Part shown: positions 23,342-32,170 of the stretch, in pieces
Numbering within the stretch: position 1 is the first letter of the stretch
How the letters are laid out: every line of letters starts with the position of its first letter
NCBI RefSeq assembly: GCF_015714725.1
Contig: NZ_WBKM01000134.1
Coordinates: 1 to 35,450, forward strand
Direction of reading: 5' to 3'
From: Nostoc sp. WHI
Lineage (GTDB): Bacteria > Cyanobacteriota > Cyanobacteriia > Cyanobacteriales > Nostocaceae
Length of the DNA stretch: 35,450 bases
Made by a program: the position numbers and the translations under genes
The notes under the pieces: model-generated
Database searches by the model: none
What the model was told of the DNA's origin: nothing
The model's input: only the letters and a program-made list of their open reading frames with translations

Positions 23342-23374
23342 AATTACGAATTACGAATTACGAATTACGAATTA
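23342..23374. repeat. Heptamer tandem repeat (AATTACG, 4.7 copies)
   Basis: Four exact AATTACG units and a partial fifth lie between clpS and the CPBP gene. An inverted relative, AATTCGTAAT, occurs about ten bases before. Together they could form a hairpin. Confidence 0.9.
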
Positions 23375-23379
23375 TTTGA

Positions 23380-23661
23380 CTATTCGTCAGGTTCAATAGT
23401 GCTACTTAAACCGTGACTTTTCAATGTTTCGCAATAGAACTCAGCGTGTTCCTGAGCGCAAGTAATGACTAAAGCTAGCCCGTTACTATGGGCTTCCATC
23501 ATGATGCTGACAGCCTGGGGTTGGGTAAGGCTTGGTACAGTGGCTATTAGCGACTGCACAACATGCTCCATAGAGTTGTAGTCGTCGTTATGGAGCAAAA
23601 CGCGATACCGAGGCGCGAGCTTGCGGGATGTGGAACGCTTTTCAATGGTTTCAACTGACAC
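23380..23661 (-). CDS. clpS: ATP-dependent Clp protease adaptor ClpS
   Basis: This 93-aa adaptor binds N-degron substrates and delivers them to ClpC/ClpP. It shows the ClpS signature: YRVLLHNDDYNSMEHVVQSL with the Asn/Asp-Asp substrate pocket residues, and the later AHSNGLALVITCAQEHAEFYCETLKSHGL. Length is typical of a cyanobacterial ClpS; cyanobacteria may carry two paralogues and I cannot say which this is. The start codon is GTG 23661. About 195 bases separate it from the divergent gene, with an A/T-rich promoter region. Confidence 0.95.
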   Translation of the reverse strand: MSVETIEKRSTSRKLAPRYRVLLHNDDYNSMEHVVQSLIATVPSLTQPQAVSIMMEAHSNGLALVITCAQEHAEFYCETLKSHGLSSTIEPDE

Positions 23662-23961
23662 GGATCTTTGCTCTTTTCTCGTTAATTCACTACTACAAAG
23701 TCTCTGTCTAGCGATCGCTTAACAGTTATTTACCTATTGTATAGTATTTCTGTCCATATACTATGCTAACAAAACCTTTTGCTGCCGTAAGATTTGTTAT
23801 ATTAGTTCTGCGTAGTTACTTGTAAGGCATACATCTTAGACATCGTTGCCGTAACAGTGCTAACCTTATGTTACACAGCTTACCTTAAACATAGCGCATT
23901 CTCAGTTTTAAGATTAAGGAAGTTGCAAAACAATCCTTGGTGCTGCCCAAACTGTGTGACG

Positions 23962-24309
23962 ATGGACATGAGCCTAGATTTTCTTCAACCAGGACAAATT
24001 GTGTCTTTAGAGCATGGCGACAAGAATCTGTATGCAGAAGTCATTCAATTTGTGGTTTCCCGCCAGTTATACTGGGCGCGTCCTTTATTAATGGTCACCT
24101 TTATTGAGGAATCACCGCTAATTACCGATTTGCGAGATGCGTCTGACTTACTTTGGCCTGCCAATTTATTTCGGCCAGCTTTAGACACAGAAGTAATTAG
24201 CTTGTTGAGCCAAATTTTAGCAAAAGAACTAAAAACTGAACCTGACTCAGCTGCCAAACATCAACTCAATCAGTTTATTCACCAACTTTGGCAAGTATAC
24301 CAAAAGTGA
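23962..24309 (+). CDS. Conserved cyanobacterial protein, unknown function
   Basis: This 115-aa protein starts best at ATG 23962 (MDMSLDFLQPGQIV) or ATG 23968. An upstream extension to 23857 has an unlikely composition. It has no signal peptide. The pattern LEHGDKNLYAEVIQFVVSRQLYWARPLLMV followed by LRDASDLLWPANLFRPALDTEVI looks like a small beta-rich domain with a helical tail, familiar from cyanobacterial genomes but without an assigned function. It is divergent from clpS. Confidence 0.75.
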   Translation: MDMSLDFLQPGQIVSLEHGDKNLYAEVIQFVVSRQLYWARPLLMVTFIEESPLITDLRDASDLLWPANLFRPALDTEVISLLSQILAKELKTEPDSAAKHQLNQFIHQLWQVYQK

Positions 24310-24641
24310 TTGAGCATTGGGCATTGAGCATTGTTTTCTTCTCCTACTCCTTTGCCTCCCCAGTCATTCTAAGTAGGCGTGGTCATGACACAGTAAAATA
24401 TCGTACTGCTTGCAGGAAACCACTAATTCCTCAAAAAACTCTAATGTTGCCACGCTTCAGTAGGATTATTGGGATAATTAATCCACAACAGCTTTTATTT
24501 TTGGGCGACTTCTTCAGGTATCGCACTCAAATCGGCCAAAAAACCGTTTTCTGCCTTCAAGGGCATAGGAAAAGTACTATTTTTTAGTTTGAATCCAATT
24601 CACTTGAGATAGTCAAGAAGCTTGTATACCCAAATTTAAGA
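24310..24641. other. Intergenic region with heptamers and fragments
   Basis: ATTGAGC/ATTGGGC heptamers occupy 24312-24336. Short frames on both strands (24288-24587 plus, 24495-24596 minus) have no family character. I see no convincing gene. Confidence 0.6.
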
Positions 24642-24842
24642 TTAATATCCCAGGCTAGAAACCAACTTAATTCGACCAGCATCCATCTCTGCCATTAATA
24701 ATTCTAGGGCTTCGTAGTCAACATCAGAAATATAACCTAGTTCCGTCAGTTCTGAGTTTATTTCATTTTCTATCTCAGGAGTTAGTTTTTTAATGTCAAG
24801 AGCTTTTTCTACCAATTTACGAATAGCGTACCTAGTTCTCAT
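24642..24842 (-). CDS. Small conserved protein, unknown function
   Basis: This 66-aa protein begins MRTRYAIRKLVEKALDI and ends YEALELLMAEMDAGRIKLV plus a short tail. It is predicted helical and acidic, cytoplasmic, with no signal peptide. A similar 'ALELLMAEMDAGRIKLV' tail occurs, from memory, in small proteins of Nostocales. Function is unknown. A 16-bp palindrome 35 bases upstream and a CRP-like site 81 bases upstream of the start codon could control it. Confidence 0.65.
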   Translation of the reverse strand: MRTRYAIRKLVEKALDIKKLTPEIENEINSELTELGYISDVDYEALELLMAEMDAGRIKLVSSLGY

Positions 24843-24876
24843 AAGTAATAATCCAACTGTATATGATACTAATGTT

Positions 24877-24892
24877 CCTAGATATATCTAGG
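24877..24892. promoter_or_regulatory. 16-bp perfect palindrome, possible operator
   Basis: CCTAGATATATCTAGG reads the same on both strands. It lies 35 bases upstream of the 66-aa minus-strand gene, within promoter distance. Confidence 0.45.
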
Positions 24893-24922
24893 TATAAAAA
24901 GTGAGCTAAATACCAATTTACT

Positions 24923-24938
24923 AGTGATTTAGATCACA
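24923..24938. promoter_or_regulatory. CRP-like site (AGTGA-N6-TCACA)
   Basis: The motif AGTGATTTAGATCACA matches the TGTGA-N6-TCACA consensus of cAMP receptor proteins, including cyanobacterial SyCRP1, with one mismatch. It lies 81 bases upstream of the 66-aa gene and about 375 bases before the STAS gene. Confidence 0.4.
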
Positions 24939-25311
24939 ATTTATTTAGTTAAATAAATAATTCCCTATGATTTTGCCGTATGCCATCAGCAACACTAAAG
25001 CAGGAGATTAACCTACCGTTAAAACTTGGCTAAATGAGCTTAAGTTATAGACTAAGCAAGTTTTATCAGCATAGTTTCGGATGATTTGTCTGCTCTATGG
25101 CTGTCTATGTTGATTGTTTTTGAAGTTGGATAAAAAAAAAGTATAGATAAACACATTTTAGCCTGGAATTATAACAATCTTTAAAGAGATATCCGAAAGC
25201 AATAAAGATTCAGCAAAGAGACCTAATACATATGGTCGATGCAACAAAAAAGAGTTTATGGTCAAATAATCTTTAGCTTAACGCTCCAACAATTCTCAAT
25301 AGGATGTAACT

Positions 25312-25641
25312 ATGCAGGCAGTGCTTAACTATCCCAAGATTGCAGTTATTAGTCCCCAAGGCTGTTTAAATGCTGCAAACGCCTTGGAATTTGAACGAGA
25401 TATGACTACAGCGTTAGCACAAAATGGTATTTCCATCTTGGTAATAAATCTAGCAGCAGTAGAATCCTTAGATAGCGCCGGGTTGATGGCATTTTTATCT
25501 GTACACAAGCTGGCTCTTAGTTTAGGACGGAGTTGCCGACTTTGCGCTGTTGCTCCGTCAATTAGAATTATTTTTGAACTGACGCAACTCGATAGGGTGT
25601 TTGAAATATTGGATGATGAAGTTGATCTGACTGCAACATAA
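25312..25641 (+). CDS. STAS-domain anti-sigma factor antagonist
   Basis: This 109-aa protein is a single STAS domain, as in SpoIIAA/RsbV-type antagonists. The switch serine would be Ser55 in AVESLDSAGLMAFL, phosphorylated by an anti-sigma kinase. Typical family patterns VISPQGCLNAANA (7-22) and LCAVAPSIRIIFELTQLDRVFEI follow. In cyanobacteria such proteins act with PP2C phosphatases and kinase partners in partner-switching control of stress or motility; no partner gene is in the window. The start ATG 25312 is preceded by AGGA in AATAGGATGTAACT. Length is normal. Confidence 0.93.
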   Translation: MQAVLNYPKIAVISPQGCLNAANALEFERDMTTALAQNGISILVINLAAVESLDSAGLMAFLSVHKLALSLGRSCRLCAVAPSIRIIFELTQLDRVFEILDDEVDLTAT

Positions 25642-25787
25642 GTTTATGTAAAAGCATAAAGTTTGCGTAAGGACTGGGCTTTATGTAAAGGAATTGTAAG
25701 TTACAACGATAAACTCTGTTAGAAGACCTGATTCAATGCTAAGTTAAGTTTGAGTAGCTGTAATTAAGGTAGCTAGAAGATAGCACA

Positions 25788-28487
25788 GTGGCTGTTGCAG
25801 TTGAAAAATTAATAACATCGGGTATTTTAAAACCAGGACGTTACCTGGGTAACGAGCGGTTAGCAGTACACAAACCTTGGGATACGGCAGCAATACGCTG
25901 GGTTTTAACATACCCAGAAGTATATGAAGTCGGTGCTTCCAATTTAGGGCATATTATCCTATACAACATTTTGAATGCCCAACCGCGTCAATTATGCGAT
26001 CGCGCCTACCTCCCAGGACAAGACCTAGCAGCCAAACTACGCGAAACTAATACGCCATTGTTTGCGGTAGAGTCAAAGCGATCGCTCACAGAATTCGACA
26101 TTTTAGGCTTTAGCCTCAGTTACGAACTGGGTGCAACTAATATCCTAGAAATGTTGGATTTGGCGGGAATTCCTTTGACGTGGCGAGAAAGGCAACAGGG
26201 CAAAGGGTCAGAGGGGCAGGGGGGCAGGGGAGAATTTACCGATACCCAGCTATCCTTTCCTCTGATTTTTGCTGGTGGGCAAACAGCAACATCGAATCCT
26301 GAGCCTTACGCCGACTTCTTCGACTTTTTCGCCCTTGGAGATGGAGAAGAACTGCTGCCAGAAATTGGTTTGGTATTGGAAGAAGGCAAACAAGCAAGAT
26401 TGAGTCGGGAAAATCTGTTACTAGACTTAGCACAGATACCAGGCGTATATGTTCCCCAATTTTACGATATGGCAGAGGATGGCTCAGTTCATCCTCGTCG
26501 CCCGGACGTACCCAAACGAATTCTGCGACGGGTTGCAACTCCCATACCAGCGTATTCAATTGGGCTAGTTCCCTACGTAGAAACGGTGCATGACCGCTTG
26601 ACCATTGAGATTCGGCGTGGTTGCACTCGTGGCTGTCGGTTCTGTCAGCCAGGAATGCTCACTCGACCAGCACGGGATGTAGAACCCGATAAGGTTGTAG
26701 AAGCCATTGAACAAGGGATGCGGGCAACTGGTTACAATGAATTTTCCCTACTATCTCTGAGTTGTTCTGATTATTTGTCCCTACCAGCAGTAGGGATGGA
26801 AATTAAAAATAGGCTAAAAAATGAAAACATTTCTCTGACTCTACCAAGCCAACGAGTAGATAGATTTGATGAGAATATTGCCAATATCCTTGGGGGTACG
26901 CGGCAAGGTGGACTGACTTTTGCTCCAGAAGCTGGAACTCAGCGGATGCGAGACATCGTGAATAAAGGTTTGACGAATGAAGAATTGTTGCGGGGAGTGA
27001 AAACAGCTTGGGAGCAAGGCTGGGATAAAATTAAGTTGTATTTTATGATTGGCTTGCCGGGTGAGACAGATGCTGATGTTTTGGGCATTGCAGAAACGGT
27101 AAGCTGGTTACAGTACGAATGTTGGGGCAAAGGAAGAAAACCCTTAAACTTTAACTTAACGATTTCTAACTTTACGCCCAAACCACATACACCATTTCAA
27201 TGGCACTCAGTGTCTACCAGTGAATTTAAGCGCAAACAAAACTTGCTGCGGCAAGAATTCCGCCGGATAAAGGGAGTCAAGGTAAATTTTACCGATGTCC
27301 GCATTTCGGCAATGGAAGATTTTGTTGGCCGAGGCGATCGCAATTTGGGCAAAGTAGTCCGCCGTGCCTGGGAATTAGGTGCAGGTATGGATTCCTGGTA
27401 TGACAATTTAGATCAGGCTTTTAGTGCTTGGGGGTCTGCGATCGCTCAAGCCGGTTTAGATTGGAAATACCGTCAAGTGGAAAATGGTGAATGGAATTTA
27501 TTTCACGCAGAGGCGCAGAGGCGCAGAGGAGATGGAGAAAATACCCAACTCCCCATTCCCAACTCCCCACTCCCCACTCATTCCCTAGATATTCCCCTCC
27601 CTTGGGATCATATTGATACCGGGATTGACAAAAAGTGGCTCCAAGAAGACTTGCAACGCGCCCTAGAGGCTGCAATTGTACCCGACTGCTCTTTTGAAGG
27701 TTGTTCTCACTGTGGTGTCTGTGGCACCGACTTTGGGCATAACGTTGTGATTGAACCACCTGCTATCCCCAGTTTCGCTGGCGAGTTTGTCCCCAACACA
27801 ACTAAGGCGCAACGACTGCGAGTTTGGTTTGGGAAACAAGGCAATATGGCTTTGGTGAGCCATCTGGATTTAATCCGTCTGTTTGACCGAGTTGTCAGGC
27901 GCGCAAGCTTGCCGATCTCCTTCACTGGTGGGTTTCATCCAATGCCGCGGATTTCTCTAGCAAGTGCTTTGGCTCTAGGAGCTACTAGCAACGGTGAAAT
28001 TGCGGATTTTGAGTTAACTGTGCCAGTGGCGGTCGATAGTTTCCGAGAACAGTTGACTCGTGAAATGCCCACAGACATACCTATATATCATGTGGAGCAG
28101 ATAGATTTAAAAGCTAAGGCAGCGACCCAACTGCTTGAGAGCGCAGAATATTTAATTACCGTAGCAGCACTTGAAGAAGCAACATCTTTACAATGGCAAA
28201 ACTGGATTGATACAATCAAAGCCAAAGAAGAACTCTGGTACGAGCAAACAACTAAGTCAGGCAAAAGCCAGTTAATAAATCTGCGCGATCGCTTATTTGA
28301 ACTGGAATTAGTAGAAACCTCCAAAAGCATTGCAGAATCTATATCTGTTATCCGTTATGTAGGTAGCTATCGCCAAGACGGGTTTCTATTGCGTCCCGAA
28401 CAAATCCTGTTTATGCTAAGAATTGTGACTAGTGGAGAATTTCAACTCTTGCACATCCACCGCAATCAGCTAATTTTAGGAGTATAA
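25788..28487 (+). CDS. TIGR03960-type B12-binding radical SAM protein with DUF2344 C-terminal domain
   Basis: This 899-aa protein has an N-terminal cobalamin-binding-like part (about 25-205), a radical SAM core with cluster cysteines Cys279, Cys283 and Cys286 (RRGCTRGCRFCQPGM), and a C-terminal DUF2344 domain (about 680-890, starting LRVWFGKQGNMALVSHLDLIRLFDR). Its substrate is unknown; in cyanobacteria it is typically encoded before rne. Two in-frame intergenic-type repeats interrupt it: a Gly/Gln-rich patch near residues 135-150 and HAEAQRRRG plus heptamer translation at 573-599. The frame stays open through both. A Cys cluster (CSFEGCSHCGVCG) near residue 630 may bind another metal. The start is GTG 25788. 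Confidence 0.92.
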   Translation: MAVAVEKLITSGILKPGRYLGNERLAVHKPWDTAAIRWVLTYPEVYEVGASNLGHIILYNILNAQPRQLCDRAYLPGQDLAAKLRETNTPLFAVESKRSLTEFDILGFSLSYELGATNILEMLDLAGIPLTWRERQQGKGSEGQGGRGEFTDTQLSFPLIFAGGQTATSNPEPYADFFDFFALGDGEELLPEIGLVLEEGKQARLSRENLLLDLAQIPGVYVPQFYDMAEDGSVHPRRPDVPKRILRRVATPIPAYSIGLVPYVETVHDRLTIEIRRGCTRGCRFCQPGMLTRPARDVEPDKVVEAIEQGMRATGYNEFSLLSLSCSDYLSLPAVGMEIKNRLKNENISLTLPSQRVDRFDENIANILGGTRQGGLTFAPEAGTQRMRDIVNKGLTNEELLRGVKTAWEQGWDKIKLYFMIGLPGETDADVLGIAETVSWLQYECWGKGRKPLNFNLTISNFTPKPHTPFQWHSVSTSEFKRKQNLLRQEFRRIKGVKVNFTDVRISAMEDFVGRGDRNLGKVVRRAWELGAGMDSWYDNLDQAFSAWGSAIAQAGLDWKYRQVENGEWNLFHAEAQRRRGDGENTQLPIPNSPLPTHSLDIPLPWDHIDTGIDKKWLQEDLQRALEAAIVPDCSFEGCSHCGVCGTDFGHNVVIEPPAIPSFAGEFVPNTTKAQRLRVWFGKQGNMALVSHLDLIRLFDRVVRRASLPISFTGGFHPMPRISLASALALGATSNGEIADFELTVPVAVDSFREQLTREMPTDIPIYHVEQIDLKAKAATQLLESAEYLITVAALEEATSLQWQNWIDTIKAKEELWYEQTTKSGKSQLINLRDRLFELELVETSKSIAESISVIRYVGSYRQDGFLLRPEQILFMLRIVTSGEFQLLHIHRNQLILGV
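26188..26232 (+). repeat. In-frame G-rich low-complexity repeat inside the radical SAM gene
   Basis: CAGGGCAAAGGGTCAGAGGGGCAGGGGGG-type sequence encodes a Gly/Gln/Arg patch at about residues 135-149. It resembles intergenic G-rich heptamers elsewhere in the window (for example 13487-13535). Confidence 0.75.
27504..27585 (+). repeat. In-frame repeat insertion (GCAGAGGC units plus ACTCCCC heptamers) inside the radical SAM gene
   Basis: GCAGAGGCGCAGAGGCGCAG encodes AEAQRRR, and CAACTCCCCA-type heptamers encode PIPNSPLPT. Both classes normally lie between genes in Nostoc. The reading frame is preserved through the 81-base insert (27 residues). Confidence 0.88.
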
Positions 28488-28867
28488 TCCCTGTAGGGCA
28501 ACTTGCTAGTAGTTGTCCTAACATAGCACGTCGTAGAAATTTATTTTTAGCAAGCTTGCGTTAGAATGGGTGAAGAGAAATTTTCTGGCGCTGCATTGAC
28601 TTAACTGGTTCACTACTCTGGTATTCAGGGGGCGAAAGCAAAGATATTAGAGTGCAACTTCTAGGATTTTATCCGAGAAAAACTGAGGCAGATTAAAGAA
28701 CACTCTCTTTATAGCTACCTTGTGAATCAGTAACTAACAGCAGGCTCGGTTAGCTTCTCTAACTCCATACTTTTTAAACAACTTCTGAATGTTTAATCCA
28801 CAGTAGTACCCAAAAGCAAGTGCGTTACTCTTCTAGAGTTGTTTGCCTTTGGCATTTCCGTACTACT

Positions 28868-28910
28868 AGGTCGAAGCAAGCTACGCCTAGCGTCTCCGCC
28901 AGGAGAAGGG
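28868..28910. repeat. Interspersed GC-rich palindromic repeat
   Basis: GCAAGCTACGCCTAGCGTCT and the following CCGCCAGGAGAAGGG resemble the dispersed GGAGACGCTACGC family seen at 9765. Confidence 0.55.
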
Positions 28911-29303
28911 TAGCAACCGCCGTCGGTTATGCCGATTTTTGGACGACTACAGACGCGCAAAGCTCGACCTGCCGTAAGCTAGGGCAGCTCAAGGCAGGGT
29001 TGCAATCGGCGTTGCTAAGGATAAATTCGGGGAATAGAAAACAGAAGTAGTTTCTTTTTGTTAACGACTTCAGTAGGTTACTCTCAAATCAAGCGTCCTG
29101 AATCAAAAGCTCACTCAGGATTTAGAACTTTCAACTCAGAACTCTCTTTTTTAATTGAGGGTATTGCATTACAAATCAACCGTCTGTGGTTGATTTAATT
29201 GCTTAAACATGCAACCGTTCTGGAATAATCAGCCGTGTAGACGCTCCTAAGAGCGCTAATAGTTCTTTAACGTAGAAGCTCAGGTTTGTGATTTTTATTA
29301 GCA

Positions 29304-29369
29304 GTAGCACCTTTTGAGGGTTGCAGGGACAACAAAGGTATAACAAACCTTCAGACCTCCTGGTGCTAC
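29304..29369 (+). promoter_or_regulatory. Stem-loop immediately upstream of rne
   Basis: GTAGCACC (29304-29311) pairs with GGTGCTAC (29362-29369), enclosing 50 bases that include a small AAGG/CCTT hairpin. The stem ends 19 bases before the ATG and nine bases before the GAGGAA ribosome site (29379-29384). It could modulate rne translation or serve as an RNase E target. Confidence 0.5.
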
Positions 29370-29388
29370 CAATTTTTGAGGAAATTGA

Positions 29389-31497
29389 ATGCCAAAACAA
29401 ATTATTATCGCGGAGCAGCACCAAATTGCTGCGGTTTTTTCTGAAGATCAAATACAAGAACTCGTTGTTGCTACGGGTCATCATCAAATAGGTGATATCT
29501 ACTTAGGAGTAGTAGAAAACGTATTGCCTGGGATAGATGCGGCTTTTGTCAATATTGGCGACCCAGAGCGCAATGGTTTTATTCATGTCACCGACTTAGG
29601 GCCATTGAAGCTGAAACGTACCGCAGCAGCAATTACAGAACTACTAGCACCACAACAGAAAGTTTTGGTGCAAGTAATGAAAGAGCCAACGGGGACAAAA
29701 GGGCCAAGGCTTACGGGTAATATCACCTTACCCGGACGCTACGTAGTACTGATGCCCTATGGCAGGGGCGTAAATTTATCCCGACGGATTAAAAGTGAAA
29801 GTGAGCGCAACCGCTTGCGGGCGCTGGCAATTTTGGTCAAACCGGCGGGAATGGGTCTGCTTGTGCGTACAGAAGCAGAAGGCAAACCCGAAGAAGCGGT
29901 TATGGAAGATTTGGAAGTGCTGCAAAAGCAATGGGAGTCCATCCAGCAGGAAGCGCAATCCACCCGTCCCCCAGCACTGCTCAACCGGGATGATGACTTT
30001 ATTCAGCGCGTATTACGGGATATGTACGGCGCGGATGTGAATCGAATTGTCGTGGATTCCAGTACTGGTTTAAAGCGGGTGAAGCAGTACTTGCAGAACT
30101 GGAGTGGAGGTCAAACACCGCAGGGATTGTTGATTGACCATCATCGCGATCGCTCCCCAATTTTAGAGTACTTCCGCATTACTGCCGCGATTCGAGAAGC
30201 CCTTAAACCGAGAGTAGACCTACCTTCTGGAGGTTACATCATCATTCAGCCGACAGAGGCATTAACGGTAATCGATGTTAACTCAGGTTCCTTCACGCGA
30301 TCGGCAACAGCAAGAGAAACAGTTTTATGGACAAACTGCGAAGCTGCAACAGAAACGGCTCGCCAGTTGCGTCTGCGAAATATCGCCGGGGTGATTGTCG
30401 TTGATTTTATTGACATGGAATTGCGGCGTGACCAACTGCAAGTCCTTGAGCACTTCAACAAAGGACTCAAAGCAGACAAAGCTCGTCCCCAGATTGCCCA
30501 ACTAACCGAGCTGGGTTTGGTAGAACTAACCCGTAAGCGTCAGGGTCAAAACATTTACGAATTATTTGGTGAAACTTGCCCTACCTGTGGCGGTTTAGGG
30601 CATACTGTGCGTCTGCCTGGAGAAATCGAAAACCGATTGCCAATAACAACAGAGATGCCAGAGCGAGAGCGTTTTGTATCCCTGCCTCACCGAGAACCAC
30701 GTCAGCCATCTGCCCGCATCCCGGAACCACGAGAAAGCTATGATGGATTTGGGGAAGCATTTGACGGCGACGCGGAATTGGGCAATTTAAATCTGATTAA
30801 TCATCCTAGTTATCAAGAACTTAACGATAATAAGCGTCGTACCCGCACTCGCCGCAGTCGAATTAGTATCAATGGATTCAATGGAAAAGATGAAGGACGA
30901 GCAAATCCACTGGCTTTTGTCAACGAGCCAGAGTTAGATGTTGATGTTGAACCAGAACTAGGAGTCACACCAGAGATTCCCTCACCCACTCTTGGTAAAC
31001 CAGGTTGGAGTGAAAGAGTAGAGCGGATTAAAGTTACTAAGGCAGAACCAGTCAAACCAGTGGTAGAACCACCAGAGATTAGGACTGTAGAAATGACCTT
31101 CCAAGAGCAGGATATGTTTGCCTTGATGGGAATCTCTCCCTTGGTGAAGTTAGACCAAGAGGTTAAAAATACCAAGTCTGTAATTATTAACGTAATTCAG
31201 CCTGGTCAAGCGCCAACGATGCCAACTGAATCAACCTCAGAATTAACTACAGCCCAAAAAGCAACACCTGAAGTAATCGTAACCAGGATACCGATACCAA
31301 AAGTTATTGAGCCAGAACAAAAATCTTTGATAGAAGAGACAACTGAACCATCGGATGAACCATCGGCGTTTACTGAAGACCCCTCAGAACGCTTATCTGC
31401 CAACGCGATCGCAGATGAAAATGAAAGTGATACCAATAGCGCCGCCACTGCCAGCCGTCGCCGTCGCCGTCGTTCCTCAGCGATCGAGGATAATTAA
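29389..31497 (+). CDS. rne: Ribonuclease E/G
   Basis: This 702-aa endoribonuclease starts the decay and processing of many RNAs. The S1-like RNA-binding region lies at about 36-110 (VVENVLPGIDAAFVNIG, GFIHVTDLG). Catalytic magnesium ligands would be Asp296 (VIDVNSGSF) and Asp339 (VDFIDMELRR). The Zn-link is Cys397-Pro-Thr-Cys400 (ETCPTCGGLG). After about residue 415 the chain is disordered and low-complexity. It ends SRRRRRRSSAIEDN, the Arg tract that in cyanobacteria binds polynucleotide phosphorylase (residues 690-695). The length is typical of cyanobacterial RNase E, which lacks the long E. coli scaffold. GAGGAA precedes ATG 29389. rnhB follows by eight bases. Confidence 0.97.
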   Translation: MPKQIIIAEQHQIAAVFSEDQIQELVVATGHHQIGDIYLGVVENVLPGIDAAFVNIGDPERNGFIHVTDLGPLKLKRTAAAITELLAPQQKVLVQVMKEPTGTKGPRLTGNITLPGRYVVLMPYGRGVNLSRRIKSESERNRLRALAILVKPAGMGLLVRTEAEGKPEEAVMEDLEVLQKQWESIQQEAQSTRPPALLNRDDDFIQRVLRDMYGADVNRIVVDSSTGLKRVKQYLQNWSGGQTPQGLLIDHHRDRSPILEYFRITAAIREALKPRVDLPSGGYIIIQPTEALTVIDVNSGSFTRSATARETVLWTNCEAATETARQLRLRNIAGVIVVDFIDMELRRDQLQVLEHFNKGLKADKARPQIAQLTELGLVELTRKRQGQNIYELFGETCPTCGGLGHTVRLPGEIENRLPITTEMPERERFVSLPHREPRQPSARIPEPRESYDGFGEAFDGDAELGNLNLINHPSYQELNDNKRRTRTRRSRISINGFNGKDEGRANPLAFVNEPELDVDVEPELGVTPEIPSPTLGKPGWSERVERIKVTKAEPVKPVVEPPEIRTVEMTFQEQDMFALMGISPLVKLDQEVKNTKSVIINVIQPGQAPTMPTESTSELTTAQKATPEVIVTRIPIPKVIEPEQKSLIEETTEPSDEPSAFTEDPSERLSANAIADENESDTNSAATASRRRRRRSSAIEDN

Positions 31498-31505
31498 TTT
31501 GCTTT

Positions 31506-32162
31506 ATGGTAGAAACGTCGCCAGCACCGTTGGAAAAATCCAGTTGGCTAGAGTTTTCTACCTTGTCAGAAATTCCAGGGTTGGTTGCAGGTGTGGATGA
31601 AGTAGGGCGAGGTGCTTTATTCGGCCCTGTGGTGGCGGCAGCAGTGATCCTACCAGATCATGCTTTGCCAATACTGATGGCAGCCAAAATTAAAGACAGT
31701 AAAAAGTTGTCTAGTTCTCGTAGAACTCAGCTAGCGCAGCAAATTTGTGAACTGGCTATAGACTGGAAAATTGGGTTTGCTTCCACTGCCGAAATTGACA
31801 AGATAAATATCTTGCAAGCGACGCTGTTAGCAATGAAGCGGGCTGTGCTGAAGTTAAAGGTACAGCCTGCACTCTGTCTGGTTGACGGCAATCAATCAAT
31901 AAAAGACTTATTAGTGCCGCAACAAACAATAGTCAAGGGGGACGAGCGATCGCTCGCTATTGCCTCTGCCAGTATTGTTGCCAAGGTCTGGCGTGACGAT
32001 CTAGTAGTGCGTCTAGCATTAAAATACCCTATGTACAACCTGGAGTGTAACAAGGGTTATGGCAGCCAGAGGCATTTGCTGGCTTTGCAACAATATGGAT
32101 CTTCGCCCCTACATCGTCAGTCTTTTCGTCCTTGCCAAATCAAACGACCGAGTGTTGAGTGA
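31506..32162 (+). CDS. rnhB: Ribonuclease HII
   Basis: This 218-aa enzyme removes RNA from RNA-DNA hybrids and single ribonucleotides from DNA. The catalytic pair Asp31-Glu32 sits in AGVDEVGRGALFGPVVAAA. Asp127 (LCLVDGNQ) and the GDERSLAIASASIVAKVWRD block complete the site and family signature. The C-terminus carries the usual GYGSQRHLLALQQYG. It starts eight bases after the rne stop, so they are probably co-transcribed. It converges with the DUF1997 gene, the stop codons being eight bases apart. Confidence 0.97.
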   Translation: MVETSPAPLEKSSWLEFSTLSEIPGLVAGVDEVGRGALFGPVVAAAVILPDHALPILMAAKIKDSKKLSSSRRTQLAQQICELAIDWKIGFASTAEIDKINILQATLLAMKRAVLKLKVQPALCLVDGNQSIKDLLVPQQTIVKGDERSLAIASASIVAKVWRDDLVVRLALKYPMYNLECNKGYGSQRHLLALQQYGSSPLHRQSFRPCQIKRPSVE

Positions 32163-32170
32163 TTAAATAA

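Larger units (their letters stand above)
24843..25311. other. Divergent intergenic region upstream of the STAS gene, with regulatory candidates
   Basis: This 469-base AT-rich gap lies between divergent genes. Its notable items are the palindrome at 24877 and the CRP-like site at 24923; a run of nine A lies near 25132. No gene is visible. Confidence 0.65.
28488..29388. other. 901-nt gap upstream of rne, containing its probable long 5' leader
   Basis: No credible gene lies here. A GC-rich repeat patch (28868-28900) and a possible stem-rich stretch (28970-29010, CTGCC/GGCAG pairs) occur in the first half. The last 90 bases hold the inverted repeat at 29304-29369. In other cyanobacteria rne has a long 5' UTR used for RNase E autoregulation; that is family knowledge and fits this gap. 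Confidence 0.6.

Noticed and set aside
24495..24596. Short minus-strand frame ending LSAIPEEVAQK
   Set aside because: Only about 34 codons, no ribosome site or family match; it might be a gene remnant but cannot be supported.
28820..29050. 76-codon frame in the rne upstream gap
   Set aside because: Composed largely of repeat sequence with Arg/Ser/Ala bias; no motif.
30813..31175. 120-codon minus-strand frame within rne
   Set aside because: It mirrors the low-complexity tail of RNase E and is Ser/Thr-rich without motifs.
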